Part shown: one piece after another, positions 56,261-64,000 of the stretch
Layout of the letters: every line of letters starts with the position of its first letter
Position numbering within the stretch: position 1 is the stretch's first letter
Assembly (NCBI GenBank): GCA_958267355.1
Contig: OY279575.1
Location: forward strand, 604,335-668,334
Direction: 5' to 3'
DNA: 64,000 nucleotides
Source: an uncultured Alphaproteobacteria bacterium
GTDB taxonomy: Bacteria > Pseudomonadota > Alphaproteobacteria > JALCBB01
The notes under the pieces: model-generated
What the model was told of the DNA's origin: nothing
Database searches by the model: none
What the model saw: only the letters and a program-made list of their open reading frames with translations
Position numbers and translations under genes: made by a program

Positions 56261-57556
56261 TCAATCGGTTTCTATCCGCAAAAGCATCGGAGCCGCTGTG
56301 CAGAACGACTCTTTTTGTATCTCCGATAGGGCATGCCGCACCGTTGCTTCATCCGTATCGTGAATCGTGACATATAACGGCACTTCATCATTTTCACGCT
56401 CACGCCGCCGCTGACGCACCGACGAAACCGATAGCCCATGCTCCGCAAACTTGCCCGTCAGTGCCGCCAAAGTACCAGGCTTATCCGTCACCCGAAAGCG
56501 CAAGTAATAGGCACCATAACGACTCTCCATCGCCACCGCCGAAGCCTGACGCAAAAGCCGACTCGGAATGCCAAAAGGGGCATGGACTCCACCACGAGCA
56601 ATCTGCACCAAATCAGAAGCCACAGCTGTCGCTGTTGCTTGTCCGCCCGCACCCGTGCCTTCAATCAAAACTTTTTCTGCCCAATCATCCAAGACTTCAA
56701 CCGCGTTGCGGGCTCCGTAGATACGCGCCAATCCCGTTGAACGCGGCAGCAAACACGGATAGACCGCCCGAAAAACCCGCCTGTCCTGCAACAGAGTCGC
56801 CACACCCAAAAGCCGAATGCGATAGCCCAATTCATCCGCAACCGCAAAGTCTTCACGAGTCAGCTCTTCAATTCCTTCTACATGAATAGAAGACAAGTCA
56901 GGCAACTCGCCAAAACACAAAGTCGTAAGCAGTGCCAGCTTATGCGCACTATCCCAACCGCCAACATCAAGCGCACTATCGGCTTCCGCATAGCCTTCTG
57001 TACGCGCCTGGGCTAAAGCTTGGTCATATTCCAAGCCGCGTTCCATACTGGTCAAGATATGATTGCTCGTGCCATTCAAAACCGCCCGCAAGCCATGGGC
57101 TCGTCCAGCAATCATTCCGTCACGCAATAGCTCTACGCAGGGCATAGCCCCGCCCACCGCCGCTTCAAAAAACAAATTCACACCCTGCTGCTCTGCCAAG
57201 CGGGCTAAAGCACCACCGTGGCGGGCAAGGAGTGCTTTATTCGCTGTCACAACCTGCTTGCCCGATTGTAAAGCCGCTTCTACTAAGTCTTTGGCGACTC
57301 CATCTTCACCGCCGATGAGCTCAACAACAATATCGCAATCGTCACGCTGTGCCAGTGCTAACGGATTGTCTTCCCAAGCATAGGCAGACAAATCTACGCC
57401 GCGTTCGGCTTCACGCTTGCGTGCTGATACGGCAACGATTTCTAAACGCCGCTCGCTCCGTGCCGCCATTGCGTCAGCGTTTTCCTGCAGGAACTTCACC
57501 ACCGAAGCCCCCACCACGCCCAAGCCTGCAATTCCGATACGCAAAGGTGCAGTCAT
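56261..57556 (-). CDS. hom: Homoserine dehydrogenase (with ACT domain)
   Basis: 431 residues. N-terminal Rossmann motif G-I-A-G-L-G-V-V-G, then T-A-N-K-A-L-L-A, the catalytic region L-N-G-T-S-N-H-I-L-T-S-M and E-A-D-S-A-L-D-V-G-G-W-D-S-A-H-K, and a C-terminal ACT domain (D-K-P-G-T-L-A-A-L-T). It reduces aspartate semialdehyde to homoserine for threonine and methionine synthesis; the ACT domain suggests threonine feedback. The start overlaps the gamma-carbonic-anhydrase stop (ATGA), implying translational coupling. Confidence 0.96.
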   Translation of the reverse strand: MTAPLRIGIAGLGVVGASVVKFLQENADAMAARSERRLEIVAVSARKREAERGVDLSAYAWEDNPLALAQRDDCDIVVELIGGEDGVAKDLVEAALQSGKQVVTANKALLARHGGALARLAEQQGVNLFFEAAVGGAMPCVELLRDGMIAGRAHGLRAVLNGTSNHILTSMERGLEYDQALAQARTEGYAEADSALDVGGWDSAHKLALLTTLCFGELPDLSSIHVEGIEELTREDFAVADELGYRIRLLGVATLLQDRRVFRAVYPCLLPRSTGLARIYGARNAVEVLDDWAEKVLIEGTGAGGQATATAVASDLVQIARGGVHAPFGIPSRLLRQASAVAMESRYGAYYLRFRVTDKPGTLAALTGKFAEHGLSVSSVRQRRRERENDEVPLYVTIHDTDEATVRHALSEIQKESFCTAAPMLLRIETD

Positions 57557-58155
57557 TGGCTCTGCTCCTTTGTCTTGTCATTCCTTGGGTTGTGATTTTG
57601 TGGCTGGGCTTCGGCGGCTCGGTATTCTTCCGCCAAAGCGACATACCGCTCCGCCGAGCTTTTCAGCCAAGCAATTTCGTCTTCGCGTAAAGCCCGCACT
57701 TCGCGGGCGGGTCTGCCGCTCCACAGGGTGCGCGGAGTCATCTTCTTGCTCGGCGGAAGCAAAGCCCCCGCCGCAAGTAAGGACTCTTCAGCAACGAAAG
57801 CTCCATCCATCACGATGGAGCCCATGCCGACCAAGGCACCATCTGCAACTTCACAAGCATGGAGCAACGCCATATGGCCTACGGTGACTCCATTGCCAAT
57901 CAGAGTTGGAAAGCCCTTGTCTTCTCCGCGCTGTTTGGCGAAAGCATCGCTTTCAACATGGATTACCGTGCCATCTTGAATGTTGGTATCCGCGCCAATG
58001 ACGATATGATTAACATCGCCACGCAGAACACAGCTTGGCCAAACCGAAGCCCGTGCACCAATTTTTACCTTGCCGATGACCACTGCGGTTTCGGCAACAA
58101 ACGCATCATCGGCAATCTGCGGAAAAATCCCCCGATAGGGGCGGAGGCAAGCCAT
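57553..58155 (-). CDS. Gamma carbonic anhydrase-like hexapeptide-repeat protein
   Basis: 200 residues. Left-handed beta-helix with hexapeptide repeats (I-G-K-V-K-I-G-A-R-A-S-V-W). It has the metal-site pattern of the family: L-R-G-D-V-N-H-I-x-I-G, I-Q-D-G-T-V-I-H, V-G-H-M-A-L-L-H. The P-A-R-E-V-R segment near the end is also typical. Members bind zinc or iron; some are carbonic anhydrases, many have unproven activity. A hydrophilic Asn/Lys/Glu-rich tail of about 20 residues ends the protein. It lies between rpsI and hom on the same strand. Confidence 0.88.
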   Translation of the reverse strand: MACLRPYRGIFPQIADDAFVAETAVVIGKVKIGARASVWPSCVLRGDVNHIVIGADTNIQDGTVIHVESDAFAKQRGEDKGFPTLIGNGVTVGHMALLHACEVADGALVGMGSIVMDGAFVAEESLLAAGALLPPSKKMTPRTLWSGRPAREVRALREDEIAWLKSSAERYVALAEEYRAAEAQPQNHNPRNDKTKEQSQ

Positions 58156-58217
58156 TGTTGGTCTAGCGTTGTGTAGCGTTGGAGTGGCTCGCTTGTCTTG
58201 ACTCCGCGAGCGAAAGG

Positions 58218-58793
58218 CTAACGCTTGGAGAATTGCGTACTACGGCGCGCTTTGTGTCTTCCGTATTTTTTACGCTCAACCGCCCGCGAGTCACGAGTCA
58301 GCATACCCGCCCGCCGCAAAGTGCCCTTTAAGCCTGGATCATAGTTACGCAAGGCACGGGCTAGACCGTGGCGTAGTGCGCCTGCTTGACCTGAGACTCC
58401 GCCGCCTTTGACGGTGGCGTAGACATCCAGCCGCTCGTCCAAGCCGACTTGCTTCAGCGGACTCACCGCGTGGATCCGTTGCGCCATACGCGGAAAATAC
58501 TGCTCGGAGTTGCGTCCGTTGATTTCAATCTTGCCACTCCCTGGACGAATCCACACGCGGGCGACTGACTCTTTGCGTCTTCCCGTGCCGTAGGCACGGC
58601 CGAGTTCATCCAAAACAGGAGTCGCAGGTGCTGGCGGCTCGCTTAAAGCCTCTCCTGCTGTCTCGCCGATTGCCTTGCCCGCAACTTCGCCCATTGCTTC
58701 GCCCAAGCTACCGACTGCCGTAGCAGGCGTAGCCCCAGCTCCTTCAGAAGTTGTGGGTTCAGTAGCAGAAGTGGTCGTGTTTTCCGTGGTCAT
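58218..58793 (-). CDS. rpsI: 30S ribosomal protein S9 (uS9) with N-terminal extension
   Basis: 191 residues. The uS9 core begins near residue 66 ([13 protein letters not shown]) and ends in the conserved S-T-Q-F-S-K-R tail that reaches the P site. The first 65 residues are Thr/Ala/Gly/Glu-rich with repeats of G-E-x-x-G-x-A-x. Alphaproteobacterial S9 often has an acidic-neutral extension, though this one is on the long side. It is 25 nt downstream of rplM, the universal L13-S9 operon. Confidence 0.96.
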   Translation of the reverse strand: MTTENTTTSATEPTTSEGAGATPATAVGSLGEAMGEVAGKAIGETAGEALSEPPAPATPVLDELGRAYGTGRRKESVARVWIRPGSGKIEINGRNSEQYFPRMAQRIHAVSPLKQVGLDERLDVYATVKGGGVSGQAGALRHGLARALRNYDPGLKGTLRRAGMLTRDSRAVERKKYGRHKARRSTQFSKR

Positions 58794-58818
58794 TGTTTTC
58801 TCTCTACTGTTTTCTATC

Positions 58819-59823
58819 TTAGGCGCGATTTTTCCTGTTCTCTGCGCCTAAGTCAAATACTTCTGGACTCTGCGCTCCATGCGGATGCTCTGCGCCCGCA
58901 TAGACCTTAAGCCGCGATAATTGGCGGCGGGCGAGTGGTCCCTTGGGCAGCATGCGTGAAACCGCAAGGCGGATCATCCGCTCAGGAGCTTTTGCCCGCA
59001 AGCTGGCGGGGGTTTCTTCCTTGATGCCGCCGACATAGCCTGTGTGACGGTACCAAACTTTGCTTTTCTCTTTACTACCTGTCAGAGCCACCTTGCTGGC
59101 GTTAATGATAATCACCGTATCGCCTGCGTTAATGTGTGGCGTGTATGTTGGCAAGTGCTTGCCCCGCAGACGCAAGGCAACACGGCTGGCGAGTCTGCCT
59201 AAAACGAGTCCATCTGCGTCAATTAGAATCCACTTGCTATCGTGTTCTCCGCGTTTCAGGGTCGGAGTCGCCGCCTTCCCTGGACGATAGGTATGGCGAC
59301 GGGTTGCAGGATGGCGCACACCTGGCTTGGGTGACTCTCCCTTTGGAGCCTTTGCTCCGAATGGGCTTTTCGTCTTGCTCTGTTTCTGTTGTGGCTTTTT
59401 CTGTTGCGGCTTTGATGCAGCCTTTGCTGGACTACGGCTAGCCGCTTCGCTTGTGGCTACGGCACTTGTGGGTTCTGTATGGGCTTCGGCTTTCGGTTCG
59501 GGTTTTGTGGCGGATTTTGTCTTCGCAGGTTTTTCTGGCTTGGTAGCAGATTTCTTTGCCTTGGCAACGGATTTTGCTACCGACTTAACCGCCTTGGTCG
59601 CAGTTTTCTTTTCAGACTTCTTAGCTGGCTTTACAGATTTTTTTGCGACTTTCTTGTCCTTTTTGGCTTCTTTCTTGTCTGCTACTTTTTTATCTTTTGT
59701 AGGCGTATCCGCCGTAGATGCACTTTTCCCTGCTCCGCTTTTGGCGGATTTTTTTGCCGCCTTTTTCACCGCCTTCTTAGCGGATTTCTTGGCGGTCTTG
59801 GTCTTGCTTTTACTCATAGCCAT
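58819..59823 (-). CDS. rplM: 50S ribosomal protein L13 (uL13) with histone-H1-like N-terminal extension
   Basis: 334 residues, about twice the usual 140-155. The uL13 core begins near residue 178 (T-Y-R-P-G) with [37 protein letters not shown] and V-Y-A-G-A-E-H-P-H. Residues 1-177 are Lys/Ala/Ser-rich ([15 protein letters not shown]), like the tails of bacterial histone H1-like proteins. The frame is uninterrupted and in phase. An internal GTG at 59319 (residue 169) could instead start an ordinary-length L13. ATG at 59817 is an equally good upstream start. Confidence 0.92.
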   Translation of the reverse strand: MAMSKSKTKTAKKSAKKAVKKAAKKSAKSGAGKSASTADTPTKDKKVADKKEAKKDKKVAKKSVKPAKKSEKKTATKAVKSVAKSVAKAKKSATKPEKPAKTKSATKPEPKAEAHTEPTSAVATSEAASRSPAKAASKPQQKKPQQKQSKTKSPFGAKAPKGESPKPGVRHPATRRHTYRPGKAATPTLKRGEHDSKWILIDADGLVLGRLASRVALRLRGKHLPTYTPHINAGDTVIIINASKVALTGSKEKSKVWYRHTGYVGGIKEETPASLRAKAPERMIRLAVSRMLPKGPLARRQLSRLKVYAGAEHPHGAQSPEVFDLGAENRKNRA

Positions 59824-59848
59824 TTCGTACAGCTTTTATCGTCATCTT

Positions 59849-59912
59849 GCCTTTACAGCCACTTCGCCTTTACAGCCATTTCTACAGCCATTTCGCTTTC
59901 ACAGCCCTATTG
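59849..59912. repeat. Degenerate GCCTTTACAGCCATTT repeat upstream of rplM
   Basis: About four imperfect units of GCCTTTACAGCCATTTC lie just upstream of the rplM start. The start codon context itself (AGCCATTTCG on the plus strand, 59818-59827) matches the unit, so copies carry extra ATGs on the minus strand. Confidence 0.75.
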
Positions 59913-60160
59913 CCTGTATTGTCATCTCAGGGTCATCAAGCCACTCGCACCCCTGTTGTCGCTCTGGGGGCGAATTGGCTAACTGCGAAAATTCAGAAAA
60001 TCACGGGCAAAGCACGCTTAAACAAAAACGACTCCGACTCAACGAAGTCGCACCGCACTTCCTGTTCTTTCACAGGTGCCTTCACAGGAAGCCCAGAACC
60101 CGTAATTTGCCCCAAACCCCAAGGATTCGTCAAGTCTAATTTGCTCTGTACGCCCCTGCC
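59913..60160. other. Gene-free stretch upstream of rplM
   Basis: No protein-like frame, tRNA or clear hairpin terminator seen. With its flanking repeats it makes up the 637-bp gap between the antiporter stop and the rplM start, the longest gene-free stretch in the window, and must hold the rplM-rpsI promoter if that operon has its own. Confidence 0.5.
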
Positions 60161-60460
60161 AAGCCCGTCAGTGGCTTTTGTCTCCCCGTGGTGTCTATAG
60201 GAAGCCCGCCAGTAGCTTTTGCCTCCCTATAGTGCCTATAAAGCCTGTCAGTGGCTTTTGCCTCCCTATAGTGCCTACAAAGCCCGTCAGTGGCTTTTGC
60301 CTCCCTATAGTGCCTATAAAGCCTTCCAGTAGCTTTTGCCTCCCTGTGGTGCCTACAAAGCCCGTCAGTGGCTTTTGCCTCCCTGTAGTGCCTATAAAAA
60401 GCCCGCCAGTAGCTTTTGCCTCCCTGTAGTGCCTACAAAGCCCGCCAGTGGCTTCTCAGG
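60161..60460. repeat. 39-bp minisatellite, eight copies, abutting the antiporter stop codon
   Basis: Units start at 60161, 60202, 60241, 60280, 60319, 60358, 60399 and 60438 (periods 41, 39, 39, 39, 39, 41, 39). The common unit begins AAGCCCGTCAGTGGCTTTTG and continues CCTCCCTATAGTGCCTATA. Variants alternate: GTCAGTGG with GCCAGTAG, and CTATAAAG with CTACAAAG. There are no unique spacers. The array ends exactly where the antiporter stop begins (60461). Confidence 0.95.
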
Positions 60461-61930
60461 CTAGAAGATGAAGAACACTAGGCTCATTACCAAGAACAGT
60501 GGCACTAGGAAGACACAAGCCCAAGCCATATAGCCGAAGAACGAAGGCATGGGCACTTTCCACTCTTGGGCGACTGCCCGCACCATCAAGTTCGGAGCAT
60601 TACCGATATAGGTCATTGCCCCCAGAAACACGGCTCCGCAGGAAATGGCGAGTAGGGTTTGGGCGAGTGCTCCCATAAGCACTTCGGCGTCTCCGCCTGC
60701 GACATTGAAGAACAGCAGATATGTTGGAGCATTATCCAAGAAAGCGGACAAAATCCCCGTAAGCCAGAAGTAGGCAAAGTTGATCGGCTCGCCTTCATGG
60801 CTCACGGACGAAATCAAGAAGCCAAGCTGTCCTGCATCTCCTTTATGCAGAATTGCCATCACGGGCAGGATGGTAATAAAAATTCCCGCAAACAGCTTTG
60901 CCACTTCGCGGATTGGCTCCCAAGTGAAGTTGTTCTGCTCGCGAATACCCGCCGCCGTCAAAACCAAAGAAGCCGCAAAACAAGCAAGCAAAATTCCGTC
61001 ACGCATTAATCCGTTGGCGTGGACTTCCACACCCCACAAATCAAAGTGCGGTGAGTCTTTCCAAATGCCGCTGGCGATAATTGCCCCTAACACAACCATC
61101 AACAACAGCAGGTTAATGGCTCCATCTAAACGCAAGCCCGCCGCATCAGCAGGAACTTCAGGCGGAGTCCCTTCCTTGCGAAACCAGTGCAAATCCAAGA
61201 AGTAAAAAATCACCAGTAGCGGTACTGCAACCGCCACCATCGGCATAAACATATGAGTCGTTGTCCAGAAGAAATCCACGCCCTGCAGAAAACCCAAAAA
61301 CAACGGCGGATCACCCAACGGAGTCAAAGACCCACCAATGTTAGACACCAAGAAAATAAAGAAAATCACTATATGCTTACGATTGTGCCGCCACTGATTA
61401 GCCCGTAGCATCGGGCGTATCAAAAGCATAGAAGCTCCAGTCGTTCCGACAAAACTCGCCAGTACGGTACCGACTCCCAAAAGCACACAGTTGGAAGCAG
61501 GTGTACCATTGGCGCGTGAATAAATCCGTACCCCACCCGACAAGGTAAAAAGCGTCAGCAGAAGTATGATGAAAGGCATATATTCGTGAAAGAATAAAGC
61601 CAGCAGTGCCGTGCGCGTTGTGACTCCGCCGACATAGAACAGCAAAGGCACCAAGACCAGCACCGCCCAAACCAACGAAATCTTGCCGTAATGCTTATGC
61701 CAAAAATGCGGGCGCACCAGCGGCCAAATGGCAATGGAAAGCAAAATCCCGACAAAGGGAAGCACCCAAAGAAGCGAAAACTCCTTGTCGGTGTGGAGTG
61801 CAGGCTCAGCGGCGGCATAAGCAGCTTGCGATAGACTGAGCAACAGCAGACAGCCCGCCACCACTGCCATCCCTAAGGCCAGAGCGGCAATCGCCATCGG
61901 ACGCAGAAACCTAGACAGAGACAAAAGCAT
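60461..61930 (-). CDS. Putative sodium:proton antiporter (NhaD/CitM-like, ion transporter superfamily)
   Basis: 489 residues. N-terminal hydrophobic leader or helix (to about residue 38, A-Y-A-A-A), then about 11-12 further membrane segments. Characteristic stretches: G-T-V-L-A-S-F-V-G-T-T-G-A-S-M-L-L-I-R-P, N-I-G-G-S-L-T-P-L-G-D-P-P-L-F-L-G-F and F-L-D-N-A-P-T-Y-L-L-F-F-N, the helix-hairpin signatures of this superfamily. Na+/H+ exchange is inferred from related annotated proteins; an organic-anion substrate is possible. The 39-bp minisatellite follows its stop directly. Confidence 0.82.
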   Translation of the reverse strand: MLLSLSRFLRPMAIAALALGMAVVAGCLLLLSLSQAAYAAAEPALHTDKEFSLLWVLPFVGILLSIAIWPLVRPHFWHKHYGKISLVWAVLVLVPLLFYVGGVTTRTALLALFFHEYMPFIILLLTLFTLSGGVRIYSRANGTPASNCVLLGVGTVLASFVGTTGASMLLIRPMLRANQWRHNRKHIVIFFIFLVSNIGGSLTPLGDPPLFLGFLQGVDFFWTTTHMFMPMVAVAVPLLVIFYFLDLHWFRKEGTPPEVPADAAGLRLDGAINLLLLMVVLGAIIASGIWKDSPHFDLWGVEVHANGLMRDGILLACFAASLVLTAAGIREQNNFTWEPIREVAKLFAGIFITILPVMAILHKGDAGQLGFLISSVSHEGEPINFAYFWLTGILSAFLDNAPTYLLFFNVAGGDAEVLMGALAQTLLAISCGAVFLGAMTYIGNAPNLMVRAVAQEWKVPMPSFFGYMAWACVFLVPLFLVMSLVFFIF

Positions 61931-62110
61931 TCAGCAACCCAATGGAACCAGCAGTACAATACGACAGGGAGTGAAACAGACTTTGCGTAAGCTTGCCGTA
62001 CAGTTGCCAAGAGTTGCAAAGTGCAGAAAGTGCGGCAAGGATAGCAGTTTCACAGACAAAAAGCATCCGAGAAACCACAGACAGACTTGAACGACAAGCA
62101 CAGGAAAACT

Positions 62111-63091
62111 ATGCAAGTGCAATACTTTCGCGATCTTGCGCGTGTGCCTTCCACGCTTAAAGGAGCTGTGCTCGCGATTGGCAATTTTGATGGGCTGCAC
62201 TTGGGGCACCAAGCGGTACTGACTGCCGCCCGTGCCCAAGCCGAGCGGCTTGGCAAGCCTTTGCTTCTTGCCACCTTTGAGCCACATCCGCGCCGTTTGT
62301 TTAAGACCGAGCAGGAGCCTTTCCGCCTTACCCCTCCGCTTGCCCGCTTGACCCTTGCCGCTTCCTTGGGTGTGGATGGAATCCTAGCCTTGCGCTTTAC
62401 CCCTGCCTTTGCGGCTTTAAGTGCCGAGTCTTTTGTGCGGGAAATCTTACAAGACTCCCTTGCTGTTGATAGCGTGGTGGTGGGCGAAGGGTTTCGCTTT
62501 GGCAATCGCCGCCTTGGCACGGTGGAAACTTTGCGCGGACTCGGTATGGAAACGCATGTTGTACCTCCGTGTCGTGATGTGAGCGATGCAATTGTTTCCT
62601 CTTCGCGGATACGGGCTTTACTGCGTGGTGGAAATCCGCAAGAAGCCGCACAACTGCTAGGCAGACCCTACGCCATGCTGGGGCGTGTGCAGCACGGTGC
62701 TGGACGCGGCGCAAAACTCAAAATGGCTACGGCGAATTTGTCTTGTCCGCGTTTTCTGGCTCCTAAATATGGAGTCTACGCCGTGCGTGGCACTTTTTTG
62801 GCAAGCGATTTATACGAAGCAAGCAATGGACAAGCCCCGCAACAAGCCCTAGCCCCAAGCCAAACCCTAGACGGAGTCGCCAACTTCGGCATACGCCCAA
62901 TGTATCCGAGCCGTGACCCGCTTTTAGAGTCGCACTTCTTTGCTGACCTACCGCCGCTGTATGGCAAAAGGCTTTGCGTTTCTTTTATTTCTTATCTACG
63001 CGAAGAAGCTAAGTTTGAGTCAGCCGAAGAACTCGCCGCACAGATGCAACGCGATACGCAACAGGCACAGGCTGTACTTGCCAAGTCTTAG
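62111..63091 (+). CDS. ribF: Bifunctional riboflavin kinase / FAD synthetase
   Basis: 326 residues from the ATG at 62111 (AGGAAAA just upstream; a TTG at 62087 would add eight residues). FAD synthetase domain with A-I-G-N-F-D-G-L-H-L-G-H and T-F-E-P-H-P-R; a nucleotidyltransferase S-S-S-R-I-R motif; then the flavokinase domain with G-R-V-Q-H-G-A-G-R-G and A-T-A-N-L, V-A-N-F-G-I-R-P and L-E-S-H-F-F. It makes FMN and FAD from riboflavin. The flavokinase G-[FL]-P-T-A-N motif is altered (K-M-A-T-A-N). No FMN riboswitch is visible in the 180-nt upstream region shared with the antiporter gene. Confidence 0.94.
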   Translation: MQVQYFRDLARVPSTLKGAVLAIGNFDGLHLGHQAVLTAARAQAERLGKPLLLATFEPHPRRLFKTEQEPFRLTPPLARLTLAASLGVDGILALRFTPAFAALSAESFVREILQDSLAVDSVVVGEGFRFGNRRLGTVETLRGLGMETHVVPPCRDVSDAIVSSSRIRALLRGGNPQEAAQLLGRPYAMLGRVQHGAGRGAKLKMATANLSCPRFLAPKYGVYAVRGTFLASDLYEASNGQAPQQALAPSQTLDGVANFGIRPMYPSRDPLLESHFFADLPPLYGKRLCVSFISYLREEAKFESAEELAAQMQRDTQQAQAVLAKS

Positions 63092-63312
63092 GGAATACCG
63101 AAAAGCGAAGAAATAATCATCCAGATACAAAACAGCACAAACGCCAAAAGCCCCGAGATGATTAACTTCTTTTGAATTTTATGCTCGCGGGGTGCACCTT
63201 GATCCCATCCCTGTTCGGGGTTTTCTTCGGTCTCAATGCCAAACGGCAGTATGACAAACAAGGTAACGCACCAGATGGTCAGAAACGCCGCGATTGCAGT
63301 TACAATTCCCAT
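63088..63312 (-). CDS. DUF1467 small membrane protein
   Basis: 74 residues from the ATG at 63312; the longer frame adds an unconserved basic leader. Two membrane helices flank a loop containing L-P-F-G-I-E-T-E-E-N-P-E-Q-G-W-D-Q-G-A-P, which is the family signature (P-x-G, then G-x-D-x-G-A-P). Function unknown; the gene commonly sits beside RNase J in Alphaproteobacteria, as here (13 nt downstream). Its stop codon overlaps the convergent ribF stop. Confidence 0.88.
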   Translation of the reverse strand: MGIVTAIAAFLTIWCVTLFVILPFGIETEENPEQGWDQGAPREHKIQKKLIISGLLAFVLFCIWMIISSLFGIP

Positions 63313-63325
63313 TGTTGTTCTCCGC

Positions 63326-64000
63326 CTACACCCGCACCACCTGTACTTCAATCCGCGGACTACACCCCAGCTCAACCATACAAGCATCGCGCAAACGCCG
63401 TACAATCAATTCCGTCAGTGGGTCTTGCCTATCTTTTGCTTTGCCTGCTTTGCCATTTTTCTTGTGTCCGTTTTTGCTCCGAGCCTTAGCTCCGCCGAAG
63501 GCTTTGCCTCCACCGTTGGCAAACAGAGTTGCGCCTTCTGTCAAAGCTTCACGCAAACGATTCAACGAGTCGGCTTCGTGTGTGCCGTCTAGTACTCCGT
63601 AGGCAAAAAGCTCAGGCGTTGCGGCAAGTCTGTTTTTATCGTCTAGCACCAGAGTTGCAGCCAAAAGCCCGCTTGCCGCCAGCGTACGCCGCTCGGCATA
63701 CAGAGTGCTTCGCGCTGAAATAAGCCGCTCACCTTCTACCGCCCAACGCCCTGCCCCGACTCGTCCGATACGTGTGGGAGAAGACCCATGCAAAGCAATT
63801 ACATCGCCGTTTTCAGGCACAAGGCTATGGTGCACACCTTGTGCTTTTGCCAATTCCGCGTGGGCGACTTGCATACGCAACTCACCATGAACGGGCACCG
63901 AGCAACGCGGTTGAATCCACGAATAAAGGCGAGTCAGCTCATCCCGACACGGATGGCCTGAAACATGTACACAGTTACTTTCTCCCGCCCGTAAGATTGC
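63326..64000 (-). CDS. rnj: Ribonuclease J (C-terminal part; start outside window)
   Basis: The frame continues to the right edge. Visible from the edge inward: V-H-V-S-G-H-P-C-R-D-E-L (beta-CASP/MBL motif C region), P-V-H-G-E-L-R-M, then A-x-x-x-G and N-G-D-V-I, followed by a C-terminal domain with a Lys/Gly/Asn-rich insertion (K-A-R-S-K-N-G-H-K-K-N-G-K). RNase J is a 5'-exo/endoribonuclease in mRNA decay and rRNA processing. The HVSGHP motif and DUF1467 context separate it from other MBL proteins. Confidence 0.92.
   Translation of the reverse strand, partial: AILRAGESNCVHVSGHPCRDELTRLYSWIQPRCSVPVHGELRMQVAHAELAKAQGVHHSLVPENGDVIALHGSSPTRIGRVGAGRWAVEGERLISARSTLYAERRTLAASGLLAATLVLDDKNRLAATPELFAYGVLDGTHEADSLNRLREALTEGATLFANGGGKAFGGAKARSKNGHKKNGKAGKAKDRQDPLTELIVRRLRDACMVELGCSPRIEVQVVRV

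Noticed and set aside
59327..60139. 270-residue open frame on the plus strand, Phe/Leu/Ala-rich and membrane-like
   Set aside because: It is the antisense of the Lys/Ala-rich L13 extension; AAG/GCC codons read backwards give Phe, Leu and Gly. It has no ribosome site or family match.
60178..60429. 83-residue plus-strand frame made of 13-residue repeats
   Set aside because: It is only the translation of the 39-bp minisatellite, with no credible start or ribosome site.
60161..60460. Possible CRISPR array
   Set aside because: Whole units repeat with no unique spacers, the units vary internally, and no cas gene is near.
61931..62110. FMN riboswitch before ribF
   Set aside because: I could not find the conserved AGGG and multi-stem layout in this 180-nt region.

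Overview
The window looks like a chromosomal piece of an alphaproteobacterium with roughly 50-55% GC by eye. The main evidence is gene order: rlpA-dacC-tmk-holB-metG-tatD, a hdaA/AI-2E-permease/DUF2066 block, hom-glpX-recJ, and DUF1467 next to RNase J are arrangements I associate with Alphaproteobacteria. I cannot place it to order or family. I saw no prophage, transposase, integrase, CRISPR array or rRNA.

Layout. 1-28155 (+): one uninterrupted frame, open at the left edge, encoding at least 9384 residues of Calx-beta/immunoglobulin-like repeat protein. It holds six copies of a higher-order unit (usually about 985 residues) and later five copies of a module with two conserved cysteines. A strong terminator follows. 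28340-32530 (+): a lipoprotein autotransporter with a subtilisin-like passenger whose His, oxyanion Asn and Ser appear replaced. 32540-34469 (-): ydfG-type dehydrogenase and a prepilin peptidase. 34912-35532 (+): small secreted glycine-linker protein. 35536-42578 (-): tatD, metG, holB, tmk, dacC, rlpA. 42698-44088 (+): tRNA-Ser(TGA) and a lytic transglycosylase. 44101-49779 (-): hdaA, AI-2E-type permease, DUF2066 protein, a tandem DUF502 protein and an unrecognised coiled-coil-like protein. 49981-61930 (-): tRNA-Pro(CGG), aspS, rnd, tRNA-Glu(TTC), recJ, glpX, hom, gamma-carbonic-anhydrase-like protein, rpsI, rplM, sodium:proton antiporter. 62111-63091 (+): ribF. 63088-64000 (-): DUF1467 protein and the C-terminal part of RNase J.

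The left third is an accessory surface module (giant adhesin-like protein plus a degenerate NalP/SphB1-type autotransporter). The rest is housekeeping: cell-wall turnover (DacC, RlpA, lytic transglycosylase), replication and repair (HolB, Tmk, HdaA, RecJ, TatD), translation (MetG, AspS, L13, S9, three tRNAs), RNA decay (RNase D, RNase J) and central metabolism (GlpX, Hom, RibF).

Three signals cross gene boundaries. (1) Many minus-strand gene junctions are filled with short degenerate tandem repeats, several built from the start- or stop-codon region itself. (2) Synonymous codon choice switches in kilobase patches between G/T-ending and C/A-ending codons, even inside the single giant gene. (3) Several proteins carry low-complexity or duplicated extensions (L13 with a histone-H1-like tail of about 176 residues, a doubled DUF502, RlpA and Tmk repeats). 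The most promising candidate for an undescribed system is the giant protein together with the apparently dead protease autotransporter beside it.
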